Origin: Rhododendron vialii | Lineage: Eukaryota > Streptophyta > Magnoliopsida > Ericales > Ericaceae | Direction of reading: 5' to 3' | Length of the DNA: 64,000 bases | Assembly (NCBI RefSeq): GCF_030253575.1 | Contig: NC_080560.1 | Location: forward strand, 37,403,001-37,467,000 | In this document: positions 1-9,553 of the stretch, in pieces | Position numbering within the stretch: position 1 is the stretch's first letter | Layout: the number at the start of each line of letters is the position of its first letter | Position numbers and translations under genes: made by a program | Notes under the pieces: model-generated | The model's input: the letters and a program-made list of their open reading frames with translations, nothing else | Database searches by the model: none | What the model was told of the DNA's origin: nothing

Positions 1-329
1 TCCTTTTATTAATGGGAAGGGGAATTTCAACACCTAGAGGGACAAAGCCCAATCACACACAAAGGGACAAAAGTCCCATACTCCTGATGGCCTAAAATCC
101 CAAATCATAAAATAAAAGCCCAAAAAACATCTGATGTGTTACTTTTGTCTCCATAGACAAGTGAATCGATTTTGCTCGTGTCTCCATAGACAAGTGAATA
201 TGTTGCAAATTGCTATGCAATATGCATGGCAAATGTATTCTAAAGTTTAACCTTACAATTTATGAAACAAAATGTAACTTATTAGCATATTTATCAATAT
301 GTGATGATACTGATTTTTTTGTTGACTTA

Positions 330-590
330 AGTTCTTTGTGTGCTTTACGAGGTTTACGGTTGGGATCATAATTGTGGATCCGGTATGTGGACAAAATTGA
401 GAGTATGGACGGGTATGGAGGGGAGCTCATCTCTTAAACTGAAGCCAATGAATTGGCACCATTTGGTTTGGTTTCCCAACAATACCCGTGGATGGTCCTT
501 TTTTTTTTTTTTCTTATTTTTTATTTTATAGAGTGGAAGGTCTTTCTTGAGAGATTTTCCACTAGATAGATTGTCCAATAGGGGCGGTGT
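330..590. other. Extra segment present only in the left duplicate
   Basis: Compared with 23595-23605, where the paralogous sequence runs straight from the 'gttgacttaag' block into 'ggaattgtcc', this copy carries about 260-330 additional bases. They include a T-run near 498-510. No recognisable coding content, terminal repeat or target duplication was seen, so insertion here and deletion there are equally possible. Confidence 0.5.
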
Positions 591-1388
591 TGCAACAGAT
601 TCAAGGTGTGTACTTTGCTCTGGTTTTGATGAAGAGGTCTTGGATTTTTACAAGAGTCTTGGGAATTGTCCGAGGCTTTTCTTTAGGACTTGGGAACACA
701 ATTGGGAGTAGGAGAAAGACTACTTAAGGATACGGAGGACTATTAATATTCATACTTTCGGAGCACAACTACATGGTGCTCTAGATCACTCAAACGCTAG
801 ACAATTAATATTTATGGGGATTATACAGTTAGTCGTGGATCGCATTGTATGGCATTGGAGTGCCCCGGGGCACCTACTTAATGGTGTTTTTCTATTATCA
901 GTTTGTTTACTCCTTGTTTGTTGTTTCCGCTCACTCGGTGTGGTAGGCTGGTCATTGTTGTTGAGGGTTTTTAATATTACCTGGACCTTTCTTCTTTGGG
1001 CAATTATAATCACACGCCTATAGAACACATGCACTTCTCAAACATGGTTCCAAGTAATGTGAATTTCACAACCTATTTTTACAATTTGATTCGTTCATTT
1101 TCTAGTTCCGGACAAATTGAGTTTTTTTTTTTGTATCTGTAACTTGCAAGTGTGGACCTATAAAATGAACGACTCAAATTGTTTGGGAAATCTCATGCTA
1201 TACTGGGTGACGTGTTTCAGAAGCGTGTTCGAAATGGTGTCTACATGGCATGACTTTTCTTTTTTCTTGGTGGTTGGTTAATGATCGAAGTTCACTTACC
1301 AAATATGAGATAATGAGTGTAGTTATTGTAGAATTGCTGTCTGTGTTCTTTGGCATGACTTTGTCGCTTGTTACATGCACCAAAGTAG

Positions 1389-2036
1389 CATTCTTTATGT
1401 TACTTTGGTCTTCCTCAAGCAAATAATATATGCCTCCATCTTTTAACCTTCATTACGTTTTCTCTTTTGCTGGGTTTGATTCCTAAAAACACAGTTCACT
1501 TTTTTCTTTTAGATAGCTTCAACAACCTTCAAAGTATATATTCATATAATCCCTCCATGGAGGAAGCATTCTTTATGTTACTTTGGTCTTCCTCAAGCAA
1601 ATAATATATGCCTCATTATATTTTCTCTTTTGCTTTGTTTGATTCCTAAAAACATAGTTCTCTTTTTCCTTTTTGACAGCTTCAACAACCTTCAAAGTAT
1701 ATATTCATACAATCCCTCCATGGAGGAAGCATTCTTTATGTTACTTTGGTCTTACTCAAGCAAATAATATATCCCTCATCACATTTTCTCTTTTGCTTTG
1801 TGTGATTCCTAAAAATCCAGTTCACTTTTTCCTTTTTGATAGCTTCAACAACCTTCAAAGCAGATGTTCATACGATCCCTCCATGGAGGAAGCAAATAAT
1901 ATATTCCTCTGTCTTTTAACCTTCATTACATTTTCTCTTTTTTTTTGTTCGATTCTCAAAACAGTGGTCTTTTTCCTTTTTGATAGCTTCAATAATCTTC
2001 GAAGTATGTATATGTTCCTAGAAACCCTCCATGGAT
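1389..2036. repeat. Tandem repeat, ~165-bp unit, about four copies
   Basis: A unit containing 'cattctttatgttactttgg', 'caagcaaataatatat', 'gattcctaaaaa', 'agcttcaacaacctt' and 'ccctccatgg' recurs starting near 1389, 1566 and 1728, with a partial fourth unit near 1885-2036. The paralogous segment at about 28915-29125 carries a single unit. The array therefore expanded in this copy only, or collapsed in the other. Confidence 0.85.
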
Positions 2037-2041
2037 GAATC

Positions 2042-2650
2042 ATTTTGAATTCTGAAGGAAAATTTGATTTACAATAATTGATGTCATTTTTTTTTTGGCT
2101 CTATAGTAATCCGTTATACTATGGAGGCCAATCAGAGCGATATGGAGGAGACCTTCAAAATTAATCTAGTGACGTTGGACCAAAAGTCTATTGGGGTGAA
2201 GTTTATTTTCAATTAGTTTGTCTGTTTTTCTACTGCTAAAATTTCAACCCACTCTGAAAGAGATGGAATGTCCAAATTGCTTTCGATCAGTACTTGCTAC
2301 ACTCGTCTCCATCACTACCGCTGTGACTACCCGTCACCTCGCGGCCAGCAACCATCACCTTGGATGCACAAATTAGTGCCAACATGAACAAGAGATGAAG
2401 TTTACTGCTTATTCTAAGAACCAAGAACCGCCCGTATGCTTAAGGCTCTAATCATGGTATATCTCAAATAACTCGATTTCAAAAACATCACAATAGCATT
2501 TTTCGATATTGTTATTCCGACTGTGCACTTTTTGGGGAGTGTTTAGCCTCAGCCCACTCTCTTCCAAAATCATAAAACTATATACTCTTGCTTGTTTTCG
2601 ATTCTCGATCACCTTCTTCGTTTTTCCCTTCACAGCCATTGCTCAGTTAC
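2042..2650. other. Non-coding flank
   Basis: Positions 2042-2410 align with 29120-29590 of the right duplicate. The remainder up to the solo LTR is non-coding with no recognised element. Confidence 0.5.
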
Positions 2651-3964
2651 TGTAGGATCAATCTCTCTCTCACACACACGATATATGAATTGAAAACATT
2701 AAAGAATCAACACACAAAATTTACATGGTTGGGTGTTGGACTTTAATGAGATAATGGCTATGAATGAAAGGATAGGGTGCATTAGAGTGGAGAGGAGCTT
2801 GAGGGAATTCAAAGAATTCATTAATCAGCTAGAAGTCGAGGATTTACTAATGATGGGCAGGCAGTTTACATAGACTAATTTTCAGGACAATGCTGTTCAT
2901 AGCAGGATTGATAGACTTCTAATCTCTGTGGAGGTGTTGGAGAAGTTGAATTTGGTGCTATGGGGACTACAAAGACCAATATCTGATCATGCTCCTATAG
3001 AGTCTTACGTCAGTTTTGGCATGATTCTCTCTGAATTGGGTGCAAGATGAAGAGAGCTCAAGGTGAAGTGTGGTGAACTGTCAACTCTGCTGTTGGTACA
3101 AAATGAAGATGGATAAAAATTCAGGCGAGGTTTTCACTCTTTCCAGCTCCCAATTCTGGGGAGGGCCAAGAGTCTTTGGAGATCTGCTGGTATTGATAGA
3201 AGATTGTTTCAGCTTTGGGTGTATCTACTACTCAAAGGCTTAATGATTCCTGAATGATGAGCTGATAGATTTCTGATTCATGCTGAAATTTTGTTTAGCG
3301 GGCGTTGAGGGATGAGCTGCTATTTGCTGTGTTGAATATTGATAAACTGGATTTTCTCTAATGCTTATTCCCACTTCAACTGATGATGTTGTGGCTGTTA
3401 CTGGCTGATATTGATTCTGATATACCCTTGCTGACTGGTCCAACGGGACTGATTTGGGGACGTACGTTATGAAGATGATTTGAAGCTGGAAGTCTTAAAT
3501 GTTTGAAGATTCCTCTGTTTTAGAGTTGTGCTGCTGGTATTGACTCTTCAAATGGATTGAAGTGCTGAATCTATCTTGGGCCTCTTATTCCCAGGATCAT
3601 TCAATATCTTTTGAATGTAATTTTTTCTCCTTTCCTTTTCTTTCTTTTGTAGGCCTATTATGATACCTCATCCTCTGTGGTCCGTAATTGGTCTCCCCTC
3701 GATGTACCCGTTGTCGAGTTCTAATAAAATTTTGTTGCCTATCAAAAAAAAAATTTTTTTACGTGGTTCCCCAAAATTGTGTACGTCCACAAGAGTGAGA
3801 GAGCGGCTGCTGTTTTATTATCGATTAGTCTGAAACAGAGTTTACACCATAGAGTATTTATACCTACTCAATTCTAACCATAATCGTTCCGTTCGGGCAA
3901 CTAGCATATTTCTAGAACTCTTTAGTATTTCTTCGTACTCAACATATGAGCCATAGTTCTAACA
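2651..3964 (-). mobile_element. Solo LTR (minus orientation) split by a LINE
   Basis: Removing the LINE at 2731-3752 leaves about 290 bp that starts TGTAGG and ends CTAACA on the plus strand. It is flanked by GTTAC (2646-2650) and GTTAG (3965-3969), a 4-of-5 target duplication. Read on the minus strand it begins TGTTAGAAC, has a TATA-like 'gtataaatac' (complement of 3857-3866) and ends in ...CCTACA, as expected for an LTR. No internal domain or partner LTR is nearby, so a solo LTR is the simplest reading. Confidence 0.6.
2731..3752 (+). mobile_element. LINE (L1-type) relic with poly(A) tail
   Basis: Positions 2770-3005 read as the end of an APE-type endonuclease domain: a segment equivalent to 'FT.TN' (with a stop in place of Trp), then 'SRIDRLL' and 'SDHAPI', motifs of plant L1 endonucleases. 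The reverse-transcriptase region is missing, so the copy is internally deleted and 5'-truncated. The 3' end at 3690-3752 has the usual 'aataaaattttgttgcctatc' style tail followed by an A-run. The flanks AAAATTTACATGGTT (2716-2730) and AAATTTTTTTACGTGGTT (3751-3768) look like a long target-site duplication. The insertion lies inside a solo LTR, so it is younger than that LTR. Confidence 0.7.
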
Positions 3965-5100
3965 GTTAGTAATAAGGGTGGCCTTCCAAGTCTAATCTCC
4001 TAAGTTGCATTACACCATCTGTTTTTGAGTCAAATCTTCCCAAGAGCTTTCCCTTTTGTTTTGCTAATATTTCTATTCGTAGAAATTGGTACATTTGTCC
4101 CTATATTTTTGAATTTGGACTATCAGCACACTTTGTGCTACTGCTTAGTCTCCTCGTGTCAAGAAGGGTATACTCTTCATGCTTTCTATCCCTATTTTTC
4201 AATAAAAATAAAAAATAAAAAATGGAGCATCTCTCTTTTCTCTTAGGTTGTGAATTTTATGGCTATGACTCATCTTACTCTTCTTAAGATTGTGAAACAC
4301 TTGTGTAACCCTTCCCATTTTGGAGGCTGCTTATACAGTGGAGTCCTTTATGTCCCTTTCGAGATGCCGACTCCTTAGGGTTACTATCAGCGCGCAGTTT
4401 CCAACACTAAAATTTCTAGTAGCTAATTGCCTTGACTTTTTAGCTTTTCTTGTTGAAACTTTGCATCTCTCTTAACCTGATAAAACTTTGATCTTTCACT
4501 AGACTTCCCACACATGGACAAGCTAGAACATTGCAAAAACATCACCTGGATAAGCTTCGCGACCAAACTTGAATTTCTTAACTATTGGGACCAAGTGTTT
4601 CTCACCTATTTGCTGTTCATCATCGAAATCATTTGCATTGTGCCTAATGGTGGTACCAGCTGTACCGGGTTTGGTCTTAGGGGGGCACAATTGTAAGCTT
4701 CTGGGTTTAGAAGGAAAACTATGAATTTCTCGACCACAAGGGAGTCAAACAGTTGCTTTGCTCTCATCTATTGCAGTCACCTGGGCTGTACATACACACT
4801 GGACAGCCGAGTTCCTGACAAACTAGCTTAGAGAATTGGTTATAATGGCATATGTATGTAAAACATTTGCTATATATGTAAGATGTATAGGTATAATGGT
4901 CTTCCGTCATGGTCTGCCTAAGTGGCCCATCTTTTTCCGTAGTACCAAATCCTGAGAAGCTCATCGGGTGCTTTTTACTTATTATGTAGAGGTTTCCAGC
5001 AAAAAGAGTTCAAATTACAGTCCGCGATATTATTACCGATGAATATAAGTCATCTACTTGAAACTACATCCGTTTGATCTTCTTCACAGGCAGGCACTAG
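3965..5100. other. Non-coding stretch
   Basis: Part of this stretch (4550-4760) is shared with 29765-29995. Positions 4765-5104 are not shared and look like the upstream flank that arrived with the polymerase-subunit copy: a pyrimidine-rich stretch ending in 'cttcttcacag' at about 5080-5090 resembles a splice acceptor just before the ATG. No other gene is recognised. Confidence 0.5.
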
Positions 5101-5104
5101 AGGC

Positions 5105-5639
5105 ATGTTTCTTAACTTATAGCTACCATGGAACGTCATAACTCCAGCTGAAAGCCTTGACACGAAAGGGCTGATGCTGCAAAAGTCGATAATAATTCGC
5201 CTCTTGGACGACTTCTCCACAAAGAAGGCAACAAAAGATCTAGGTTACTTTCTTGCAGTAACCACACTGGACCACAACAGGGAAGGAAAGGTGAGAGAGC
5301 ACATGGGGGATGTGCGGTTTCCAGTGCTTTTCAGCTGCATCACTTTCAAGCCTCTCAGAGGAGAGATCTTAGCTAGAAGGAGTCGTTCACAAGATCTTGA
5401 AGCATGGAGTTTTCTTGAGGAGTGGTCCCATTGAGAACATATACCTCTCTAATCAGAAAATGTCTGATTATAAGTACGTGCCCTGGGAAAATCCCATCTT
5501 CATGAATGACAAGCTGTCCAAGATTGAGAAAGACGTGGTGGTGCGCTTCAGTGTGATTGGGACAAAGTATATAGAGGTCGAGAGGGAGTTTCAGGCGGTG
5601 GTTAGCTTGGAGGGTGACTTCCTTGGACCAGTTTCTTAG
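5105..5639 (+). pseudogene. NRPE7: RNA polymerase IV/V subunit 7 (RPB7-like) pseudogene
   Basis: The reading resembles NRPD7/NRPE7, the RPB7-like stalk subunit of the plant polymerases that drive RNA-directed DNA methylation. The region is 535 nt, about 177 codons plus one extra base, close to the family length of about 178 residues. Recognisable blocks are 'KSIIIRLLDDFSTKKATKDL', 'GYFLAVTTL', 'FPVLFSCITFKP', 'HGVFLRSGPIENIYLS', 'KIEKDVVVRFSVIGTK' and the C-terminal 'SLEGDFLGPVS'. Two lesions are visible: an in-frame TAG at codon 6 (5120-5122), and a one-base gain near 5377 that shifts frame between the N-terminal and C-terminal domains. No poly(A) tail follows, and a splice-acceptor-like 'cttcttcacag' precedes the ATG, so a genomic rather than retroposed copy is likely. 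It is absent from the paralogous segment. Family identity is recalled, not searched. Confidence 0.85.
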
Positions 5640-6152
5640 TTATGCTCCTGTTTCGACTAGCCTTGTAAAAGTCGTACTTTGGTATCAATGTTGTTCTTGT
5701 GCTTGTTATTGGCTAGCGATGAAGTCTCAGTAGTTTTACTTGAAGAAGGCTGATGTAGGTCTCTGAATCTTATTGTTCTTTGCTCTGTAATTGTACTGAA
5801 CTGGGTGTAAATTGGCTGTTTCTGTTTCAGTCTTCTCGTAACCATATTCTTCTCACGTGGTCATTTTAGTAATCGTTTTGTGGAGGTTAAGAAAATGCTT
5901 TATTAGCTAGTCTCAATTCTCAAGTAGTTCACGAGGCATTCTTTATTTTTTTTGCCTTTGCTTGCGTTTTTATCAAAAAACAAAATTTCTTGCAGTGAAT
6001 TTGATTGAATGAGGTGAGGTTCAAGCAGCTTTCTGTGTAATAAAATTTATTACTGCAGAGATGGAGATGAGGGAGGAATATGAAAGTGCAAAGGACCTAG
6101 CTATTTGTAGTCGTTTATTTTAGATAATCGTCACGTAAACAAAGTAAGTTTT
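5640..6152. other. Non-coding stretch after the pseudogene
   Basis: Probably 3' flank of the polymerase-subunit copy up to about 5960. From about 5995 the sequence rejoins the segmental duplication (partner 30210). No gene seen. Confidence 0.5.
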
Positions 6153-6473
6153 TGTTAGATTTATCCTACATCGCTCATCTAAGTCACTCAAGCTTGGTTA
6201 ATATATTCTAAAGGTTACTTTACCTATTGCCAATTGGTTTTAGGTTGGAACCCTCCAAGAAATCTGACATGATATTAGAGCTAGGTCTTGGATGGCATCA
6301 TCTCGCGTGGTCAAGTCTCTGTCGCCCGAGTCAAATCTCCTAATTTTCTCAATTTGTACCTCCACGTGCATACATCGCTCATCTAATCCACCTAAGCTTG
6401 GTTAATATATTCTAGAGGTTATTCCACTTATTACCAATTAGCTTTAGGTTGGAACCCTTCAAGAAATCTAACA
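6153..6473 (+). mobile_element. TRIM (terminal-repeat retrotransposon in miniature)
   Basis: The terminal repeats are about 117 bp (6153-6269, starting TGTTAGATTT and ending TCTGACA) and about 119 bp (6355-6473, ending TCTAACA). They share the blocks 'cttggttaatatattcta' and 'ttaggttggaaccct'. Directly behind the left repeat, 'tgatattagagct' (6270-6282) resembles the initiator-Met-tRNA primer-binding site of plant LTR elements. The short internal part, about 85 bp, has no coding capacity. A perfect 5-bp target duplication GTTTT flanks the element (6148-6152 and 6474-6478). The first 20 or so bases of the right repeat have diverged. Confidence 0.88.
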
Positions 6474-6479
6474 GTTTTC

Positions 6480-7453
6480 TTGAAGCTCATTAAGTATTCA
6501 AACAAAGTTTCTAATGTCTAAAAAATTCAAGTTATTCGAGATTACATTGATTAAAGCTTGTTAGAGATCCGCTTAATGAGGTTAAACTACTTTGTAAAGC
6601 TAGTTCAGATCATCAATGGGTCTTAATATGAAGCTGGAAAGTTTACAAAGACAAAACACCAGGTGGCTCTGATGGTACTACAGCTTCAACTAAAAACAGG
6701 GGAGGCTGAAAGGCATGATGCATTGCTCTCTATGCCCGCTTAATAATCAATCCTTAAAAGATTGGTAAATATTGCTCTTACATGTAGGTGGTTGAGATTG
6801 TGTCGTGGATCCCACTTTAAGCATTCAACACTAGCATTTCAACAAGTCAGGAGGGAGTATTTAGTTGATCCACAAACAACAGGACCACAAAATTTGAATA
6901 GCCAATGACTGCCGCAAAATTTGAGTAGCCAATGACTGCCGGTGCATCGGACTGAACCAACATTGTCAGAAATATAAGTTCCTTGTAAGCAGTAGAAAAA
7001 ACAACTTTTTCCTTTTTCATCTTGGGGATCAGTTGTTTGAGCAAGTGCTTAACTCGCTTCAAGCTTGGCAGCATCCCCCATTCGGGACAGGGCATAAATC
7101 GGAGTGGAGAATTCGGTCCGGTTGTGATGGAATTTCAGTGTGATATTGATGGTAGTTAAGCTTACACATTCACGAATATGATACTCCTAAAGGTAACGTT
7201 GGGAATTTAACACCTCTTTAAATGTCAAGCCACGAGAAAATAAAGTAAAGCAAACGAAAAAGGCAAAAGCACAAGAACACCAAGATATACGTGGTTCCAT
7301 AAAATACGAAGAAAATTGTACTCCACAGACGAAGAGCTAGCGAGAGAGGATTCACTATAGCAAGGGAGCAAGATTACAGCGGAGCCGGCTATACCCGTCA
7401 CTCCATAAATTAAAGCAACTTTGAATCCCAAACAAAGAGAATTGAGTACTTAC
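6480..7453. other. Non-coding stretch left of the copia element
   Basis: Positions 6560-6740 are shared with the right duplicate (30510-30700). A 24-bp direct repeat around 'gtagccaatgactgccg' lies at 6898-6941. From 7197 the sequence looks like the left half of an older insertion interrupted by the copia element. No gene is recognised. Confidence 0.45.
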
Positions 7454-8015
7454 TGTTAGTAATTTATTTTAATCAACAGGTATCTGTAATCTTAACGTGG
7501 GGAGATTAATGAGTATTTAATATCATGGAGCTCGTAATATAATTGAGATAAGGACGGGAGTGCAATTATAATTCTGTAGTGGGGTGAATTATAATTAGTG
7601 AAATAAGAAATAAAATCCTGGTGGGATTAAGTTTTCTTATTTACACTGGGAGCCCAGACTTATTACTCCTTAGGTCCCTATCGTAGCCCTATATATACAT
7701 GTTATGCTCTCTAGGTCAGGAGGATGTTTTTCTATTATTCAGTAAATAGAGGCAGGCTTAGAGAGAGCAAACAGATCACGAAAGAGTCCACACTTGGTTC
7801 GTGTTCTAGACGTGTAGGGAATACGATAGAAGATCGTAAGGTACGGTCGAGCAGTATTCGTGATTTATAGCAAGACGTGCTATAACAAGTTCAACCAGCG
7901 TTCGTGTCGCAGGGAGTTGAGGTAGAACCCTAATTCCGCTTTATAGGGTTTTACAATTTTTGTTGTCTAATCTGTACGCGTCATTACTGGGTCTTGGGGA
8001 TTCAGTTTCCCAACA
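7454..8015 (+). repeat. 5' LTR of young copia element
   Basis: Starts TGTTAGTAAT and ends TTCCCAACA. It aligns without gaps to 14263-14824 with three substitutions. It contains a TATA-like 'tatatata' at 7690-7697, the likely promoter core, and the transcript would start shortly after. Confidence 0.97.
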
Positions 8016-8016
8016 G

Positions 8017-8028
8017 TGGTATCAGAGC
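8017..8028 (+). promoter_or_regulatory. Primer-binding site of copia element
   Basis: TGGTATCAGAGC, one base after the 5' LTR. This is complementary to the 3' end of plant initiator methionine tRNA, the usual primer for minus-strand DNA synthesis. Confidence 0.95.
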
Positions 8029-9553
8029 AGGCTGTAATCACGCGTATGGATTAAACAGGCCATGTTGTCCGTAGGTTATAGAGGGTAGAACGTAGAACTG
8101 CGCTAACCCTTGTTTTGCAGCGTTCTTACCCAGCTATTATGGTCACATGATTTTTATTGGTTTTATGTGATTGGATCCCACGATAATTTTTTCGTGGTTA
8201 TTGTTATTTATTGGGTACCACGATTATTTTTCGTGGTTGTAATAATTAACGTAGCATGTGTTATTTATTGGGTGCCACGATTATTTTTCGTGGTTGTAAT
8301 AATTAACGTAGCATGTGAACTCCAATGGAGGCATAAGATCGATATTTGTATGTTTCTTCGATTGTAATAGCATTCGACGGTTATTCGGAGATTGAAGATG
8401 GTAGATACAAAAGATTCAAGTTATTTGGCTCGCAACAGTTTTTTTCCAGATTCGTAGGGTCTGATTGCAGGGCTATTTCGACCCAGTAAACATTGGAACC
8501 AGAAAATCTGTTCTTCACGAAAGTTGTAGATAATTGAATTTCGAATCCAACCCAATTTGAATCACTTCAATTGGAGGTCAGATGAAGAAGATATGGCCAA
8601 AATACTGAAGGCTGTGCAGTTTACGCGGGAATATGTTAAATCCGAAATTTCTTGCCTAAGCACGGTTGGATTTTGGTTTTCTTGATTGATTCAAACCATC
8701 TAAATCTTCTACACAAGTATAGCCGAAGGATTTCAAGTTTGGAAGGACTCCTTATTGCTTAAGGATTTCAAGTTTGGAAGGATTCCTTGTTGCTCAAGGA
8801 TTGCATCTTTGACCATAATAGTTGGGATGCATATTTTATTATGTTTCCTAAATTATGTTTATGCATGTTTCTATGATTGTTTGCATATGTGATAGTTTAC
8901 CATATTGGGACAACATGGTAATATATGGCTTTTGACCTAGATCACGTTTTTTTGCAAACTTAAAAATTTTGATAACCCTCACAAATTTTTTTTTAAATAA
9001 CTAAGTGGGAGAGGGAGTTTATTTTTATAAATCCCACGGTCTCCGTTACTAGTATGTAGATGATGTAATTAATTTTGTGAGATGGTTTTAGAACCTTCCC
9101 CCCCATCGGGCAAAATTAATTATGGCCTCATCGGTACAGACTTCCTTAAAGGATAGGTTTATGATGATTGTTGTGTGACTTACTACACCATCTGAGGTAA
9201 TTCATAACGGAACAATGGATCATGGGGCTAGGTAATGGTATACACTTAGCTGTAAATAATAGTATCCTCACCATCTGAGTCACTATTATTATTTATAGGA
9301 CCGAAGTTATATTGGCTATTTAATTTTGCTTGGCACGGTATAGTGTCTAGATAGTAAAATTAAAAAGTTGTGTCTATCTACACGAATGATAAAGAGTAGA
9401 GACTTCCCATCGAGGCATGCTCTTCACGGTGTGTAGGGTTGCCAATGTTTTTCTTTTAACATGTAGTAGAGGGAACCAATATTAAAATGAAATTCAAAAT
9501 TTTTATTGCCCTTCATAATTGATTGTTATGTTATTTGATTCTCAGATTCAAAA
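8029..9553 (+). other. Long leader of copia element with internal repeats
   Basis: About 1.5 kb of untranslated leader before the gag ATG. It contains a direct repeat of about 55 bp at 8208-8318 ('ttatttattgggt.ccacga' through 'taacgtagcatgtg', two copies plus a degenerate earlier one at about 8160-8205). Each unit carries the inverted pair 'ccacga'/'tcgtgg'. A second short duplication, 'aaggatttcaagtttggaag', lies at about 8725-8800. Confidence 0.8.

Larger units (their letters stand above)
150..6750. repeat. Left copy of a segmental duplication (partner 23440-30720)
   Basis: Long collinear blocks of this non-coding DNA recur at 23.44-30.72 kb. Examples are 160-330 with 23445-23600, 660-880 with 23600-23830, 1130-1440 with 24115-24190 plus 28745-28975, 2160-2410 with 29335-29590, 4550-4760 with 29765-29995, 5995-6070 with 30210-30290, and 6640-6720 with 30600-30690. 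The copies are separated by different insertions: the solo LTR, LINE, polymerase-subunit pseudogene and TRIM here, and a hAT transposon in the other. The partner lies directly upstream of ankyrin gene A1, so this copy may be the upstream flank of another family member left of the window (inference). Confidence 0.8.

Noticed and set aside
340-1034. Short open stretches in the first kilobase
   Set aside because: Start with non-ATG codons, lie in non-coding duplicated DNA and are not conserved in the paralogous segment.
8017-8028. Possible tRNA gene at the TGGTATCAGAGC sites (also 41959 and 57336)
   Set aside because: Only the primer complement is present; no cloverleaf can be formed. They are primer-binding sites.
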